Source: DAIODI01 sp036746875
Lineage (GTDB): Bacteria > Pseudomonadota > Alphaproteobacteria > Rhizobiales > Aestuariivirgaceae
DNA length: 13,076 nt
Reading direction: 5' to 3'
Assembly (NCBI GenBank): GCA_036746875.1
Contig: DAIODI010000069.1
Coordinates: forward strand, 1-13,076
Below are positions 6,102 to 13,049 of the stretch, in pieces. The notes beneath the pieces were generated by a model. The model was not told the DNA's origin and ran no database searches. It saw only the letters and a list, made by a program, of their open reading frames with translations. A program made the translations under genes and the position numbers. Every line of letters starts with the position of its first letter. The stretch's first letter is position 1.

Positions 6102-6176
6102 AGGCGCAACGCTTGCTTCGGGCTGACGTGTCCTGAAAGCCCCCTCCACAACCCACGCGAGTTAATCCCGGCTCCC

Positions 6177-8840
6177 ATGGACGTCGTCGTCGTCGAGTCG
6201 CCTGCAAAGGCCAAGACCATCAACAAGTACCTCGGCAAGGATTACACCGTGCTCGCGTCCTACGGGCACGTGCGCGACCTGCCGCCCAAGGACGGCTCGG
6301 TCCGGCCCGACGACGATTTCGCCATGGACTGGGAGGTGGACGGCAAATCGGCCAAGCGCGTCTCCGAAATCGCCGCCGCCGTGAAGGGGGCCGACCGGCT
6401 GATCCTCGCCACCGACCCCGATCGCGAGGGCGAGGCGATCTCCTGGCACGTGCTGGAGCTGCTCAATCGCAAGGGGGTGATCCGCGGCAAGCCGGTGGAG
6501 CGCGTGGTCTTCAACGCGATCACCCGCCAGTCGGTGCTGGAGGCCATGCGCTCCCCGCGCGCCATCGACGCGGCGCTGGTGGACGCCTACCTCGCCCGGC
6601 GGGCGCTGGATTACCTGGTCGGCTTCACGCTTTCGCCGGTGCTTTGGCGCAAGCTTCCCGGCGCGCGCTCAGCGGGGCGTGTGCAGTCGGTGGCGCTGCG
6701 GCTTGTCTGCGACCGCGAACTCGAGATCGAGAAGTTCCGCCGTCAGGAGTACTGGACGATCGAGGCGCTGTTCCGCACCGCCCGGGGCGAGGAGTTCAAG
6801 GCCCGGCTCGTCTCCATCGCCGGCGGACGCCTCGGCAAGCTCGACGTCGCCGACGAGGCGACCGCCCGCGGCGTTGAAGCGGCGCTGAAAGACGCGGCCT
6901 TTTCCGTCGCCGATGTCGAGGCGAAGCCCGCCCGGCGCCACCCGGCGGCGCCGTTCACCACCTCGACGCTGCAGCAGGAGGCCTCGCGCAAGCTGGGCTT
7001 CTCCGCGCAGCGCACCATGCAGCTCGCCCAGCGCCTGTACGAGGGCGTGGACATCGACGGTGAGACCGCCGGCCTCATCACCTACATGCGCACCGACGGC
7101 GTGCAGATGGCCCCGGAGGCGATCGCCGCCACCCGCAACATGATCCTCAAGCGCTTCGGCGCGCCCTATGTGCCAGGCTCGCCCCGCCTCTACCGCGCCA
7201 AGGCGAAGAACGCCCAGGAGGCGCACGAGGCGATCCGCCCGACCGAAGTAACGCGCTCCCCCGACAGCCTGCGCCGCCACCTCGACCGCGACCAGCTGGC
7301 GCTCTATGAACTCATCTGGGTGCGCACCATGGCGAGCCAGATGGAAAGCGCCGACATCGAGCGCACCACCGCCGACATTGTCGCGCAAGGATCGGACGCC
7401 CGCGCCTACACCTTCCGCGCCACCGGCTCGGTGGTGAAGTTCGACGGCTTCCTCAAGCTCTACCAGGAAGGCCGCGACGACGAGGAGGACGAGGAGTCGC
7501 GCCGTCTGCCGCCGCTCGCCCGCGGCGATCGCGTCGGAGTGGCGTCGCTGAAGGGCGAACAGCACTTCACCGAACCGCCGCCGCGCTACACGGAAGCCTC
7601 GCTGATCCGCAAGATGGAGGAACTCGGCATCGGCCGCCCCTCCACCTACACGGCGATCCTCACCGTCCTGCGCGAACGCCAGTATGTGCGCATGGACGGC
7701 AAGCGGCTGATCCCGGAGGACAAGGGCCGGCTCGTCACCGCGTTCCTCGAGTCGTTCTTCGCCCGCTACGTCGAGTATGGTTTCACCGCCAACCTCGAGG
7801 AGCAGCTCGACCGGGTGTCGGCCGGCGAGGTGGACTGGAAGGCGGTGCTGCGCGACTTCTGGCGCGACTTCACCGGCGCCGTGGGCGAGATCCAGGACCT
7901 GCGGATCGGCGAGGTGCTGGAGGCGATGAACACGCTGCTCGGGCCCCACATCTTTCCGCAAGGCGAGGACGGCCAGCCGGTGCGCTCGTGCCCCGCGTGC
8001 AAGGAGGGGCAGCTGTCGCTCCGGCTCGGCAAGTTCGGCGCGTTCATCGGCTGCTCCAACTACCCGGACTGCCGCTACACCCGGCAGCTTGGAACTCCCG
8101 ACGGTGACGAAAGAACGGTTCCGGCCGAAGGAAAGCTGCTCGGCGAGGACCCCGAAACCGGCAAGCCGGTGAGCCTGCTCGATGGCCGCTTCGGCCCCTA
8201 CGTGCAGCTGGGCAAGGCCGAGGACGGAGAGAAGCCGCCGCGCTCGTCGCTGCCGAAAGGCGTCGGCCCGGACGATGTGGACCTCGGCCTTGCCCTGCGG
8301 CTGCTGTCGCTGCCGCGCGAGGTCGGCCCGCATCCCGAGGACGGCGAGATAATCAGGGCCGGGCTCGGGCGCTACGGGCCGTATCTCCAGCATGCAAAAA
8401 CCTACGCCAACATTGAGAGTTACGAGGATCTGTTCACAATCGGTCTGAACCGCGCCGTGTCGCTCCTCGCCGAGCGCCGCGCCCGCGGGCCCGGCCGCCG
8501 GGCGGGCGCGGCGGCGCCGCTGAAGGGTCTGGGCGACCACCCGGACGGCGGCGCTGTGGATGTGATGGCCGGGCGCTACGGCCCTTACGTGCGCTGGGGC
8601 AAGGTGAATGCGACCCTGCCGAAGTCCTTCAGCCCCGAGACGGTGACGCTGGCGCAGGCGCTGGCGCTGATCGCCGACCGGATCGAAAAGACCGGCGGCA
8701 ACAAACCCGCCCGCAAGGCGGCCAAGTCCGCCGCCGCCAAAACGGTTAAGACCAAATCATCGACCGCGAGGAAGCCGGCGGCCAAAAGGGCCGCGAAGCC
8801 GGCGGCGAAGGCGCGCAAGACGGCGGGAGCCGCCGACTGA
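6177..8840 (+). CDS. topA: DNA topoisomerase I (type IA)
   Basis: An 887-residue enzyme that relaxes negatively supercoiled DNA by passing one strand through a transient break in the other. Seen: the TOPRIM domain opening VVVVESPAKAKTINKYLG (catalytic E7) and TDPDREGEAISWH (D80, D82, E84); the catalytic tyrosine Y303 in ITYMRTDG; and GIGRPSTYT. A single four-Cys zinc element follows (C605, C608, C626, C632), then three C-terminal repeats with the G-R-[FY]-G-PY core (GRFGPYVQLGK, GRYGPYLQ, GRYGPYVRWGK). It ends with a lysine/alanine-rich tail of about 45 residues resembling histone H1-like DNA-binding tails. The frame is open 34 codons further upstream, but ATG 6177 was chosen because family members begin directly with this beta strand. 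The stop overlaps the rnr start (TGATG), so the two are probably co-translated. Confidence 0.97.
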   Translation: MDVVVVESPAKAKTINKYLGKDYTVLASYGHVRDLPPKDGSVRPDDDFAMDWEVDGKSAKRVSEIAAAVKGADRLILATDPDREGEAISWHVLELLNRKGVIRGKPVERVVFNAITRQSVLEAMRSPRAIDAALVDAYLARRALDYLVGFTLSPVLWRKLPGARSAGRVQSVALRLVCDRELEIEKFRRQEYWTIEALFRTARGEEFKARLVSIAGGRLGKLDVADEATARGVEAALKDAAFSVADVEAKPARRHPAAPFTTSTLQQEASRKLGFSAQRTMQLAQRLYEGVDIDGETAGLITYMRTDGVQMAPEAIAATRNMILKRFGAPYVPGSPRLYRAKAKNAQEAHEAIRPTEVTRSPDSLRRHLDRDQLALYELIWVRTMASQMESADIERTTADIVAQGSDARAYTFRATGSVVKFDGFLKLYQEGRDDEEDEESRRLPPLARGDRVGVASLKGEQHFTEPPPRYTEASLIRKMEELGIGRPSTYTAILTVLRERQYVRMDGKRLIPEDKGRLVTAFLESFFARYVEYGFTANLEEQLDRVSAGEVDWKAVLRDFWRDFTGAVGEIQDLRIGEVLEAMNTLLGPHIFPQGEDGQPVRSCPACKEGQLSLRLGKFGAFIGCSNYPDCRYTRQLGTPDGDERTVPAEGKLLGEDPETGKPVSLLDGRFGPYVQLGKAEDGEKPPRSSLPKGVGPDDVDLGLALRLLSLPREVGPHPEDGEIIRAGLGRYGPYLQHAKTYANIESYEDLFTIGLNRAVSLLAERRARGPGRRAGAAAPLKGLGDHPDGGAVDVMAGRYGPYVRWGKVNATLPKSFSPETVTLAQALALIADRIEKTGGNKPARKAAKSAAAKTVKTKSSTARKPAAKRAAKPAAKARKTAGAAD

Positions 8841-11116
8841 TGGCGGGAAAGCGCGGCACGCCGGAGGCTCCGCCGCGCCTTCCGAGCGACGCCGACATCC
8901 TGAAGTTCATCGAGGAGTCCCCCGGCAAGGTGGGCAAGCGCGAGATCGCCCGCGCCTTCGGTCTTGCCGGAACAGGTCTGCGCCAGGCGTTGCGCGAGAC
9001 GCTGAAGCGGCTGGAGGGCGACGGCAAGCTCGACCGGCGGGCTGCGGCGTTGGGCAAGGCCGGCGCGCTTCCCGCCGTCGCCGTGATCGAGATCACCGGG
9101 CAGGATCGCGACGGCGAACTCGTGGCCGAGCCGGTGGCGTGGGACGACAAGGCCGGCCGCCGGCCGAAGATCATCGTCGGTATGCGCACGGCGCACGGGC
9201 GCCAGGAGACGCTCCAGCCCCCGGCGAAGGGCGACCGCGTGCTCGCCCGCCTCACCCGCCAGCGTGATCCGGTCTACCCTTACGCCGCAACCATCGTCCG
9301 CAAGCTCTCGACGCGGGAGAACCGCATTGTCGGCGTGTTCCGCCAGGTGCGCGGCGAGGGCTTTCGCATCGTCCCCGCCGACCGGAAATCGCGCAACGAG
9401 CTGATCGTGCTTCAGGGCGACGACGGCGGCGCGCAGCCGGGCGAACTCGTCGAAGCCGAGATCGAGCGCGACCGTGGCCGCGGCCTGCTCCACGCCCGGG
9501 TCCGCAAGCGGCTCGGCGACGCCGGCGACCAGCGCAACGTATCGCTGATCGCCATCCACCAGCACGGCATCCCGGACCGCTTCCCGCCCCGCGTCATGGC
9601 GGAGGCGCAAGCCCTGCCGGAAGCGACGGCGGACGGGCGCGTCGACCTGCGGCAAATGCCGCTCGTCACCATCGACCCGCCCGACGCGCGCGACCACGAC
9701 GACGCGGTATGGGCGGCCCCCGACGACGACCCCGCCAACGCCGGCGGCTTCAAGGTGGTGGTGGCGATCGCCGATGTCGCGGCCTATGTCCGGCCCGGCA
9801 CGGCGCTCGACCGCGAGGCGCGCCTTCGCGGCAACTCCGTGTATTTCCCCGACCGGGTCGTGCCGATGCTGCCGGAGCGCATCTCCAACGACCTGTGTTC
9901 GTTGCGCGAGAAGCAGGACCGGCCGGCGCTCGCCTGCCTGATGACGTTCGATCGCTCCGGCGCGAAGCGCTCGCACCGCTTCGAGCGCGTAACGATGCGC
10001 TCGGCGGCGAAGCTCTCCTACGAGGAGGCGCAGGCGGCGATCGACGGCAGGCCGTCGCCGAAGGCCGAACCGCTGCTCGACGGCGCGCTGAAACCGTTGT
10101 GGGCCGCCTACCACGCGCTGAAGGCCGCGCGCAACCGGCGCGGGCCGCTCGAACTCGACATCTCCGAACGCAAGCTCGTGCTCGACGCGCACGGGCTGAT
10201 CGAGCGGGTGGTGACGCCGCTCAGGCTCGACGCCCACCGGCTGATCGAGGAGATGATGATTCAGGCCAACGTCGCCGCCGCCGAGACGCTGGAGAAGCAC
10301 CGCACGCAACTGCTCTACCGCGTGCACGAGCAGCCCTCGCGCGAAAAGATCGCCGCGCTGTCCGACTTCCTGCGCTCCGTCGGCCAGTCGCTGGCGAAGG
10401 GCGAGGCGATGACGCCGCGCCACTTCAACCAGATCCTTCAGCGCGCCGCCGGCGGCGAGAACCAGCACATCGTCAACGAGGTGGTGCTGCGGTCGCAGGC
10501 GCAGGCCGTCTACGCGCCGGAGAACGTGGGGCACTTCGGCCTCAACCTCGCGCGTTACGCGCACTTCACCTCGCCGATCCGCCGCTACGCCGACCTCATC
10601 GTCCACCGGGCGCTGATCACCGCGCTGAACATGGGCGGCGACGGCCTCTCGCCGGACGACGTCGTGCGGCTTTCCGAAACCGCCGACATGATCACCGCCG
10701 CCGAGCGCCGCGCCATGGCGGCCGAGCGCGAGACGGTGGACCGGCTGGTGGCGCTGCACCTCAAAGACCGCGTCGGCGGCGTCTTCCACGCCAAAGTCTC
10801 GGGCGTCGCCGGCGCGGGGCTGTTCGTCAAGCTCGACGAACTCGGCGCGGACGGGTTCGTCCCGGCGATGAGCCTCCCCGGCGACCGCTACGTCCACGAC
10901 GAGGCGCGCCACGCACTCACCGGCCTGCGGACGGGTGAATCCTACCGCCTCGGCGACCGGGTGGAGGTGAAGCTCCTGGAGGTCACCCCGGTCTCGGGCG
11001 GCATGCGCTTCGAGATGGTGAGCGAGGGCCGCCGGGGCGAGCCTGCCGCGCGGCCTCCGGGGCCCGGGCGGCGGCCGTTCCATGGCAAGCGCGCCACCCG
11101 GCGCCGGAGGGGCTGA
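8840..11116 (+). CDS. rnr: Ribonuclease R (3'-5' exoribonuclease)
   Basis: A 758-residue RNase II superfamily exoribonuclease that degrades structured RNA, including defective rRNA and mRNA fragments. Seen in order: an N-terminal helix-turn-helix-like region (about 15-65); OB-fold cold-shock domains (about 70-260), including a GVFRQVRGEGFRIVP strand set; the RNB catalytic domain with its metal-binding motif IDPPDARDHDDAV (D279, D285, D287, D288), NSVYFPDRVVPMLPE, LCSLREKQDRPAL and TSPIRRYAD (577-585); a C-terminal S1 domain (about 644-726); and a short arginine-rich tail. The S1 and basic tail distinguish RNase R from RNase II. Its ATG shares one base with the topA stop; the topA-rnr pair is common in alphaproteobacteria as far as I recall. 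Length is normal for the family. Confidence 0.96.
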   Translation: MAGKRGTPEAPPRLPSDADILKFIEESPGKVGKREIARAFGLAGTGLRQALRETLKRLEGDGKLDRRAAALGKAGALPAVAVIEITGQDRDGELVAEPVAWDDKAGRRPKIIVGMRTAHGRQETLQPPAKGDRVLARLTRQRDPVYPYAATIVRKLSTRENRIVGVFRQVRGEGFRIVPADRKSRNELIVLQGDDGGAQPGELVEAEIERDRGRGLLHARVRKRLGDAGDQRNVSLIAIHQHGIPDRFPPRVMAEAQALPEATADGRVDLRQMPLVTIDPPDARDHDDAVWAAPDDDPANAGGFKVVVAIADVAAYVRPGTALDREARLRGNSVYFPDRVVPMLPERISNDLCSLREKQDRPALACLMTFDRSGAKRSHRFERVTMRSAAKLSYEEAQAAIDGRPSPKAEPLLDGALKPLWAAYHALKAARNRRGPLELDISERKLVLDAHGLIERVVTPLRLDAHRLIEEMMIQANVAAAETLEKHRTQLLYRVHEQPSREKIAALSDFLRSVGQSLAKGEAMTPRHFNQILQRAAGGENQHIVNEVVLRSQAQAVYAPENVGHFGLNLARYAHFTSPIRRYADLIVHRALITALNMGGDGLSPDDVVRLSETADMITAAERRAMAAERETVDRLVALHLKDRVGGVFHAKVSGVAGAGLFVKLDELGADGFVPAMSLPGDRYVHDEARHALTGLRTGESYRLGDRVEVKLLEVTPVSGGMRFEMVSEGRRGEPAARPPGPGRRPFHGKRATRRRRG

Positions 11117-11206
11117 TTGCGTCATCCTGCCGCTGCGGCCGATGGCAATCTGGACGAATCCGGTTCGGCGTTTCACCATCCGGCATCGTTAACGGATCGC
11201 TGGTCC

Positions 11207-11653
11207 ATGACGCCAACCGCTTCCGACGCGGCTCCGCCGCGATCCGTCCGCCGTTCGGCCCTGCGCGGCCTCTCGGGGCGCTGCCCGGCCTGCGGCGAGG
11301 GGCGGCTCTACGGGTCGTTCCTGGCGGTGCGCGGGCGCTGCCCGGCCTGCGGCGAGGCGCTGCACCACCACCGCGCCGACGATATTGCGCCGTGGATCGC
11401 CATGTTCCTCTCCGCCCATGTCGTCGTGCCGTTGGCCTTTCTCACCGCCATGGCGGCGTCGCTCCCGGCCTGGGTCAACCTCGCCCTGTTCATCGCCTTC
11501 GGGCTGGCGCTGACGCTGCTGGCGCTGCCCGCGGTCAAGGGCGCGGTCGTCGGCATCGAATGGGCGTTGCGCCAGCACGGCTTCGCGTGCGAGACGGTGC
11601 AGGCATCGACGCCAGCCCCATCCACCCCGCGTGCCCGCCGCTCCGACGCCTGA
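11207..11653 (+). CDS. DUF983 family zinc-ribbon membrane protein
   Basis: A 148-residue protein with two GRCPACGE knuckles (C26, C29 and C45, C48) that should bind one zinc. They are followed by HHHRADDIAPW and two predicted membrane helices (about 59-83 and 86-112), then a polar tail. This is the DUF983 layout; the family's biochemical role is unknown. The frame is open from a TTG at 11117, but ATG 11207 was chosen since the upstream residues have no family match; no strong ribosome binding site is visible for either. It lies 90 bp after rnr in the same orientation, and the Nudix gene starts inside its end, so it is likely part of a topA-rnr transcript. The two zinc knuckles are encoded by an exact 25-bp repeat, described separately. 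Confidence 0.85.
   Translation: MTPTASDAAPPRSVRRSALRGLSGRCPACGEGRLYGSFLAVRGRCPACGEALHHHRADDIAPWIAMFLSAHVVVPLAFLTAMAASLPAWVNLALFIAFGLALTLLALPAVKGAVVGIEWALRQHGFACETVQASTPAPSTPRARRSDA
11276..11357 (+). repeat. Exact 25-bp direct repeat encoding the two zinc knuckles of DUF983
   Basis: Bases 11276-11300 and 11333-11357 are identical over 25 bp. They are offset by 57 bp, exactly 19 codons, so both encode GRCPACGE. The protein motif is expected in the family, but identity at every synonymous position suggests recent duplication, gene conversion or strong codon bias at 75-80% GC. Confidence 0.8.
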
Positions 11654-12347
11654 CCGCCATCGCTCCGTCCGCCCCCGCGACGCCGCCACGCTGGTGATCG
11701 TGCGCCGCGATGGCCCGGCCCCGCGCGTGCTGATGGGCCGCCGGCCGCTCACCGCGGCGTTCATGCCGGGGAAGCATGTGTTTCCGGGCGGCCGCGTGGA
11801 GGCCGCCGATCATCGCCTTGCTCCATGCGCGCCGCTGCCGCCGGAGGTCGAGGCCCTGCTTGAGCGCCGGCTGCGCCGCCCCCATCCGGGGCGCGGCCGG
11901 GCGCTCGCCATGGCGGCGGTTCGGGAAACCTTCGAGGAGGTGGGATTCATCGTCGGACGCGCGGCTGCGGCGGCGCGCTTGAGCCGGGCGCAAGGGTGGT
12001 CGGCGTTCCTCGCCACCGGCCACCTGCCGGACCTGTCGCGCTTGCGGCTGTTCACCCGGGCGATCACCCCGCCGGGGCGGACGCGGCGGTTCGACACCCG
12101 GTTCTTCATCACCGATGCGGAAGCCCTCGCCAACCTCGACCGGCCCGTGGCGGCCGCCAACGACGAGCTGCTGGAGCCGGTCTGGGTGACGATCCCGGAC
12201 GCCCTGGGGCTCAACCTGCCGGAGATCACCCAGGACGTGCTGGAGCGGCTCGCTCCCCTGCTCGACCGCGCCGGGCCGCTGGCCGCCGGAGCGCCGGTGT
12301 CGTTCCAGTACCAGCGCGGCCGGGACTGGCGCTTCGACACGCTGTAG
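11631..12347 (+). CDS. Nudix hydrolase with an expanded Nudix box
   Basis: A 238-residue protein of the Nudix fold, which hydrolyses nucleoside diphosphates linked to another moiety. The catalytic half of the Nudix box is intact: REtfEEvGF at residues 98-106. Its opening glycines (FPGGRVEA, G53-G54) lie about 44 residues before RE instead of the usual 14, so there is an insertion of about 30 residues containing LPPEVEALLERRLRRP. Such insertions occur in the NUDT19-like subgroup, some of which act on coenzyme A derivatives; the substrate here cannot be told. The GTG at 11631 overlaps the DUF983 gene by 23 bp. No ATG lies nearby in frame, and conserved sequence begins at about residue 18, so this or another early non-ATG start is needed. 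Confidence 0.87.
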   Translation: MPAAPTPDRHRSVRPRDAATLVIVRRDGPAPRVLMGRRPLTAAFMPGKHVFPGGRVEAADHRLAPCAPLPPEVEALLERRLRRPHPGRGRALAMAAVRETFEEVGFIVGRAAAAARLSRAQGWSAFLATGHLPDLSRLRLFTRAITPPGRTRRFDTRFFITDAEALANLDRPVAAANDELLEPVWVTIPDALGLNLPEITQDVLERLAPLLDRAGPLAAGAPVSFQYQRGRDWRFDTL

Positions 12348-12371
12348 GGCCGGCGCGGCGGCGCCGCTGCG

Positions 12372-12401
12372 CTTGACAACCCCGGCCTTGCGCGCCATAC
12401 C
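12372..12401 (+). promoter_or_regulatory. Predicted rpmG promoter
   Basis: A perfect CTTGACA at 12372-12378 contains the ideal -35 TTGACA. The -10 region CCATACC starts at 12395, 17 bp after CTTGAC. The -10 is imperfect, but the -35 and spacing are very good and match the alphaproteobacterial consensus. It would allow rpmG to be transcribed separately from the topA-rnr-Nudix group. Confidence 0.55.
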
Positions 12402-12454
12402 GCCGCCGAAACCAGCGCAGCCCCTCCCGGGCGCGATTTCCGCCGGAGAGCACC

Positions 12455-12622
12455 ATGGCCAAGGCCACCCAGCTCAAGATCAAGCTCCTGTCCACCGCCG
12501 GGACCGGATATTTTTACGTCACCAAGAAGAACTCGCGCACCAAGACCGAAAAGCTCGTGTTCAAGAAATACGATCCGGTGGCGAGGAAGCACGTCGAGTT
12601 CAAGGAAACCAAGATCAAGTGA
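12455..12622 (+). CDS. rpmG: 50S ribosomal protein L33
   Basis: A 55-residue basic protein beginning MAKATQLKIKLLSTAGTGYF and ending in RKHVEFKETKIK, which is the L33 signature throughout (YVTKKNSR, KKYDPVARKHV). L33 sits near the E site of the large ribosomal subunit. There are no cysteines, so this is the zinc-independent (C-minus) form normal in alphaproteobacteria. GGAGAG at 12445-12450 is an excellent ribosome binding site 4 bases before the ATG. It has its own promoter-like sequence upstream and an intrinsic terminator downstream, so it is probably a single-gene transcript. A longer open frame overlaps it in another phase but has no family resemblance. Confidence 0.97.
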   Translation: MAKATQLKIKLLSTAGTGYFYVTKKNSRTKTEKLVFKKYDPVARKHVEFKETKIK

Positions 12623-12654
12623 CGCCGCCACGCGCGGTGCGCCTTCGATGATCC

Positions 12655-12683
12655 GGGCCGGCCCTCGCGCCGGCCTTTGCTTT
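12655..12683 (+). terminator. Rho-independent terminator after rpmG
   Basis: GGCCGGC at 12656-12662 pairs perfectly with GCCGGCC at 12669-12675 around a 6-base loop and is followed directly by TTTGCTTT. It begins 33 bp after the rpmG stop. This is the only hairpin with a T-rich tail that I found in the window. Confidence 0.8.
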
Positions 12684-12740
12684 GAACGCCCTGCGGGAAT
12701 CGCGCTAGGTTCACTCGCCTGCCGCGAGGAGCCTAGCCCG

Positions 12741-12899
12741 ATGAGCTTGATGCTGCCGTTCGCGCTTGCCGCGCTGGCGCTTGCCGCAGGGCTCGCCGGG
12801 CGCCGCGGCGCGGCGATCGCGCTCCGGGCGGCGACGCTCGCCCTCTACGCCGTGACGCTCGTCAGCCCCATGACCGACCGTCTGGCGATCTCGCTATGA
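12741..12899 (+). CDS. Small predicted membrane protein of unknown function (52 aa)
   Basis: The frame runs MSLMLPFALAALALAAGLAG, then RR, then a second hydrophobic stretch (AIALRAATLALYAVTLV) before a short polar end. This gives two predicted membrane helices joined by a tight basic turn (GRRG), forming a small hairpin. CGAGGAG at 12725-12731 is a plausible ribosome binding site about 9 bases upstream of the ATG. The frame is open upstream to 12648, but that would run through the rpmG terminator, so the inner ATG is preferred. I do not recognise a family. Hydrophobic frames arise easily in GC-rich DNA, but the ribosome binding site and position after a terminator favour a real gene. Confidence 0.5.
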   Translation: MSLMLPFALAALALAAGLAGRRGAAIALRAATLALYAVTLVSPMTDRLAISL

Positions 12900-12938
12900 T
12901 GCGGCCGACGTGTACTAATCGAATGCGCAGAACATCCC

Positions 12939-13040
12939 GTGACAACACTCGATAAGGTGTTTGACCTCAAAAACTTAAGGCGCGCCTACCGCTGGACGCT
13001 TTCCAATCCGGACGCGCCGTATAATACCAACCCGCATTGA
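12939..13040 (+). pseudogene. Possible N-terminal remnant of a bacterial reverse transcriptase
   Basis: A GTG-started frame of 33 codons contains LDKVFDLKNLRRAYRW followed by TLSNPDAPYN and then a stop (TGA 13038-13040). From memory, the pattern of a short leader, NL-x-x-AYRW and SN-x-D-x-x-Y resembles the N-terminus of non-LTR-type bacterial RNA-directed DNA polymerases, some of which act in defence. The catalytic domain is absent: in those proteins the sequence continues for hundreds of residues, whereas this frame ends seven residues after SNPDA. It is therefore either a truncated remnant, the stub of an interrupted gene, or a coincidental short frame. The base composition is less GC-rich than in the core genes. 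No strong ribosome binding site precedes the GTG. Confidence 0.35.
13020..13025 (+). promoter_or_regulatory. Perfect TATAAT hexamer, possible -10 element
   Basis: TATAAT is unusual in such GC-rich DNA and lies 25 bp before an ATG at 13050. I could not find a matching -35 at 16-18 bp, so the site is only suggestive. It overlaps the reverse-transcriptase-like frame. Confidence 0.25.
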
Positions 13041-13049
13041 CTAGAACCC

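Larger units (their letters stand above)
5951..6176. other. AT-richer divergent intergenic region between paralogue B and topA
   Basis: No gene is supported here. 28 of the 60 bases in 6001-6060 are G or C, far below the neighbouring core genes. The region must hold the promoters for topA (+) and, probably, paralogue B (-). It contains two GTTGCAA copies 29 bp apart around a TTTAAA core, and a CTTGCC...CTATAT promoter-like pair on the + strand. On the minus strand I see no convincing -35/-10 pair for paralogue B. Confidence 0.6.

Noticed and set aside
5771..6136. Plus-strand open frame across paralogue B and the intergenic region
   Set aside because: It is antisense to the conserved paralogue B, has no motif, and the minus-strand frame is supported by its match to paralogue A.
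6075..6176. Upstream extension of topA by 34 codons
   Set aside because: It would overlap the likely promoter, and family members start right at the VVVVESPAKA strand.
6669..8540. Long minus-strand open frame antisense to topA
   Set aside because: Composition is typical of a shadow frame (His/Arg/Glu/Val-rich, no motifs) and topA on the + strand is unmistakable.
9709..10938. Long + strand frame inside rnr in another phase
   Set aside because: It is Arg/Gly/Ala-rich with no recognisable domain, and RNase R is the clear coding frame.
8585..11179. Very long minus-strand open frame antisense to rnr
   Set aside because: It mirrors the rnr codons, is rich in Arg, His, Val and Ala without any domain motif, and is explained by high GC making stops rare on the opposite strand.
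12373..12651. Longer open frame overlapping rpmG in another phase
   Set aside because: The rpmG frame matches L33 along its whole length and has a strong ribosome binding site; the longer frame has no family features.
12961..12989. TTGACC as a -35 element inside the reverse-transcriptase-like frame
   Set aside because: No acceptable -10 lies 16-18 bp downstream, and the TATAAT at 13020 is much too far away.
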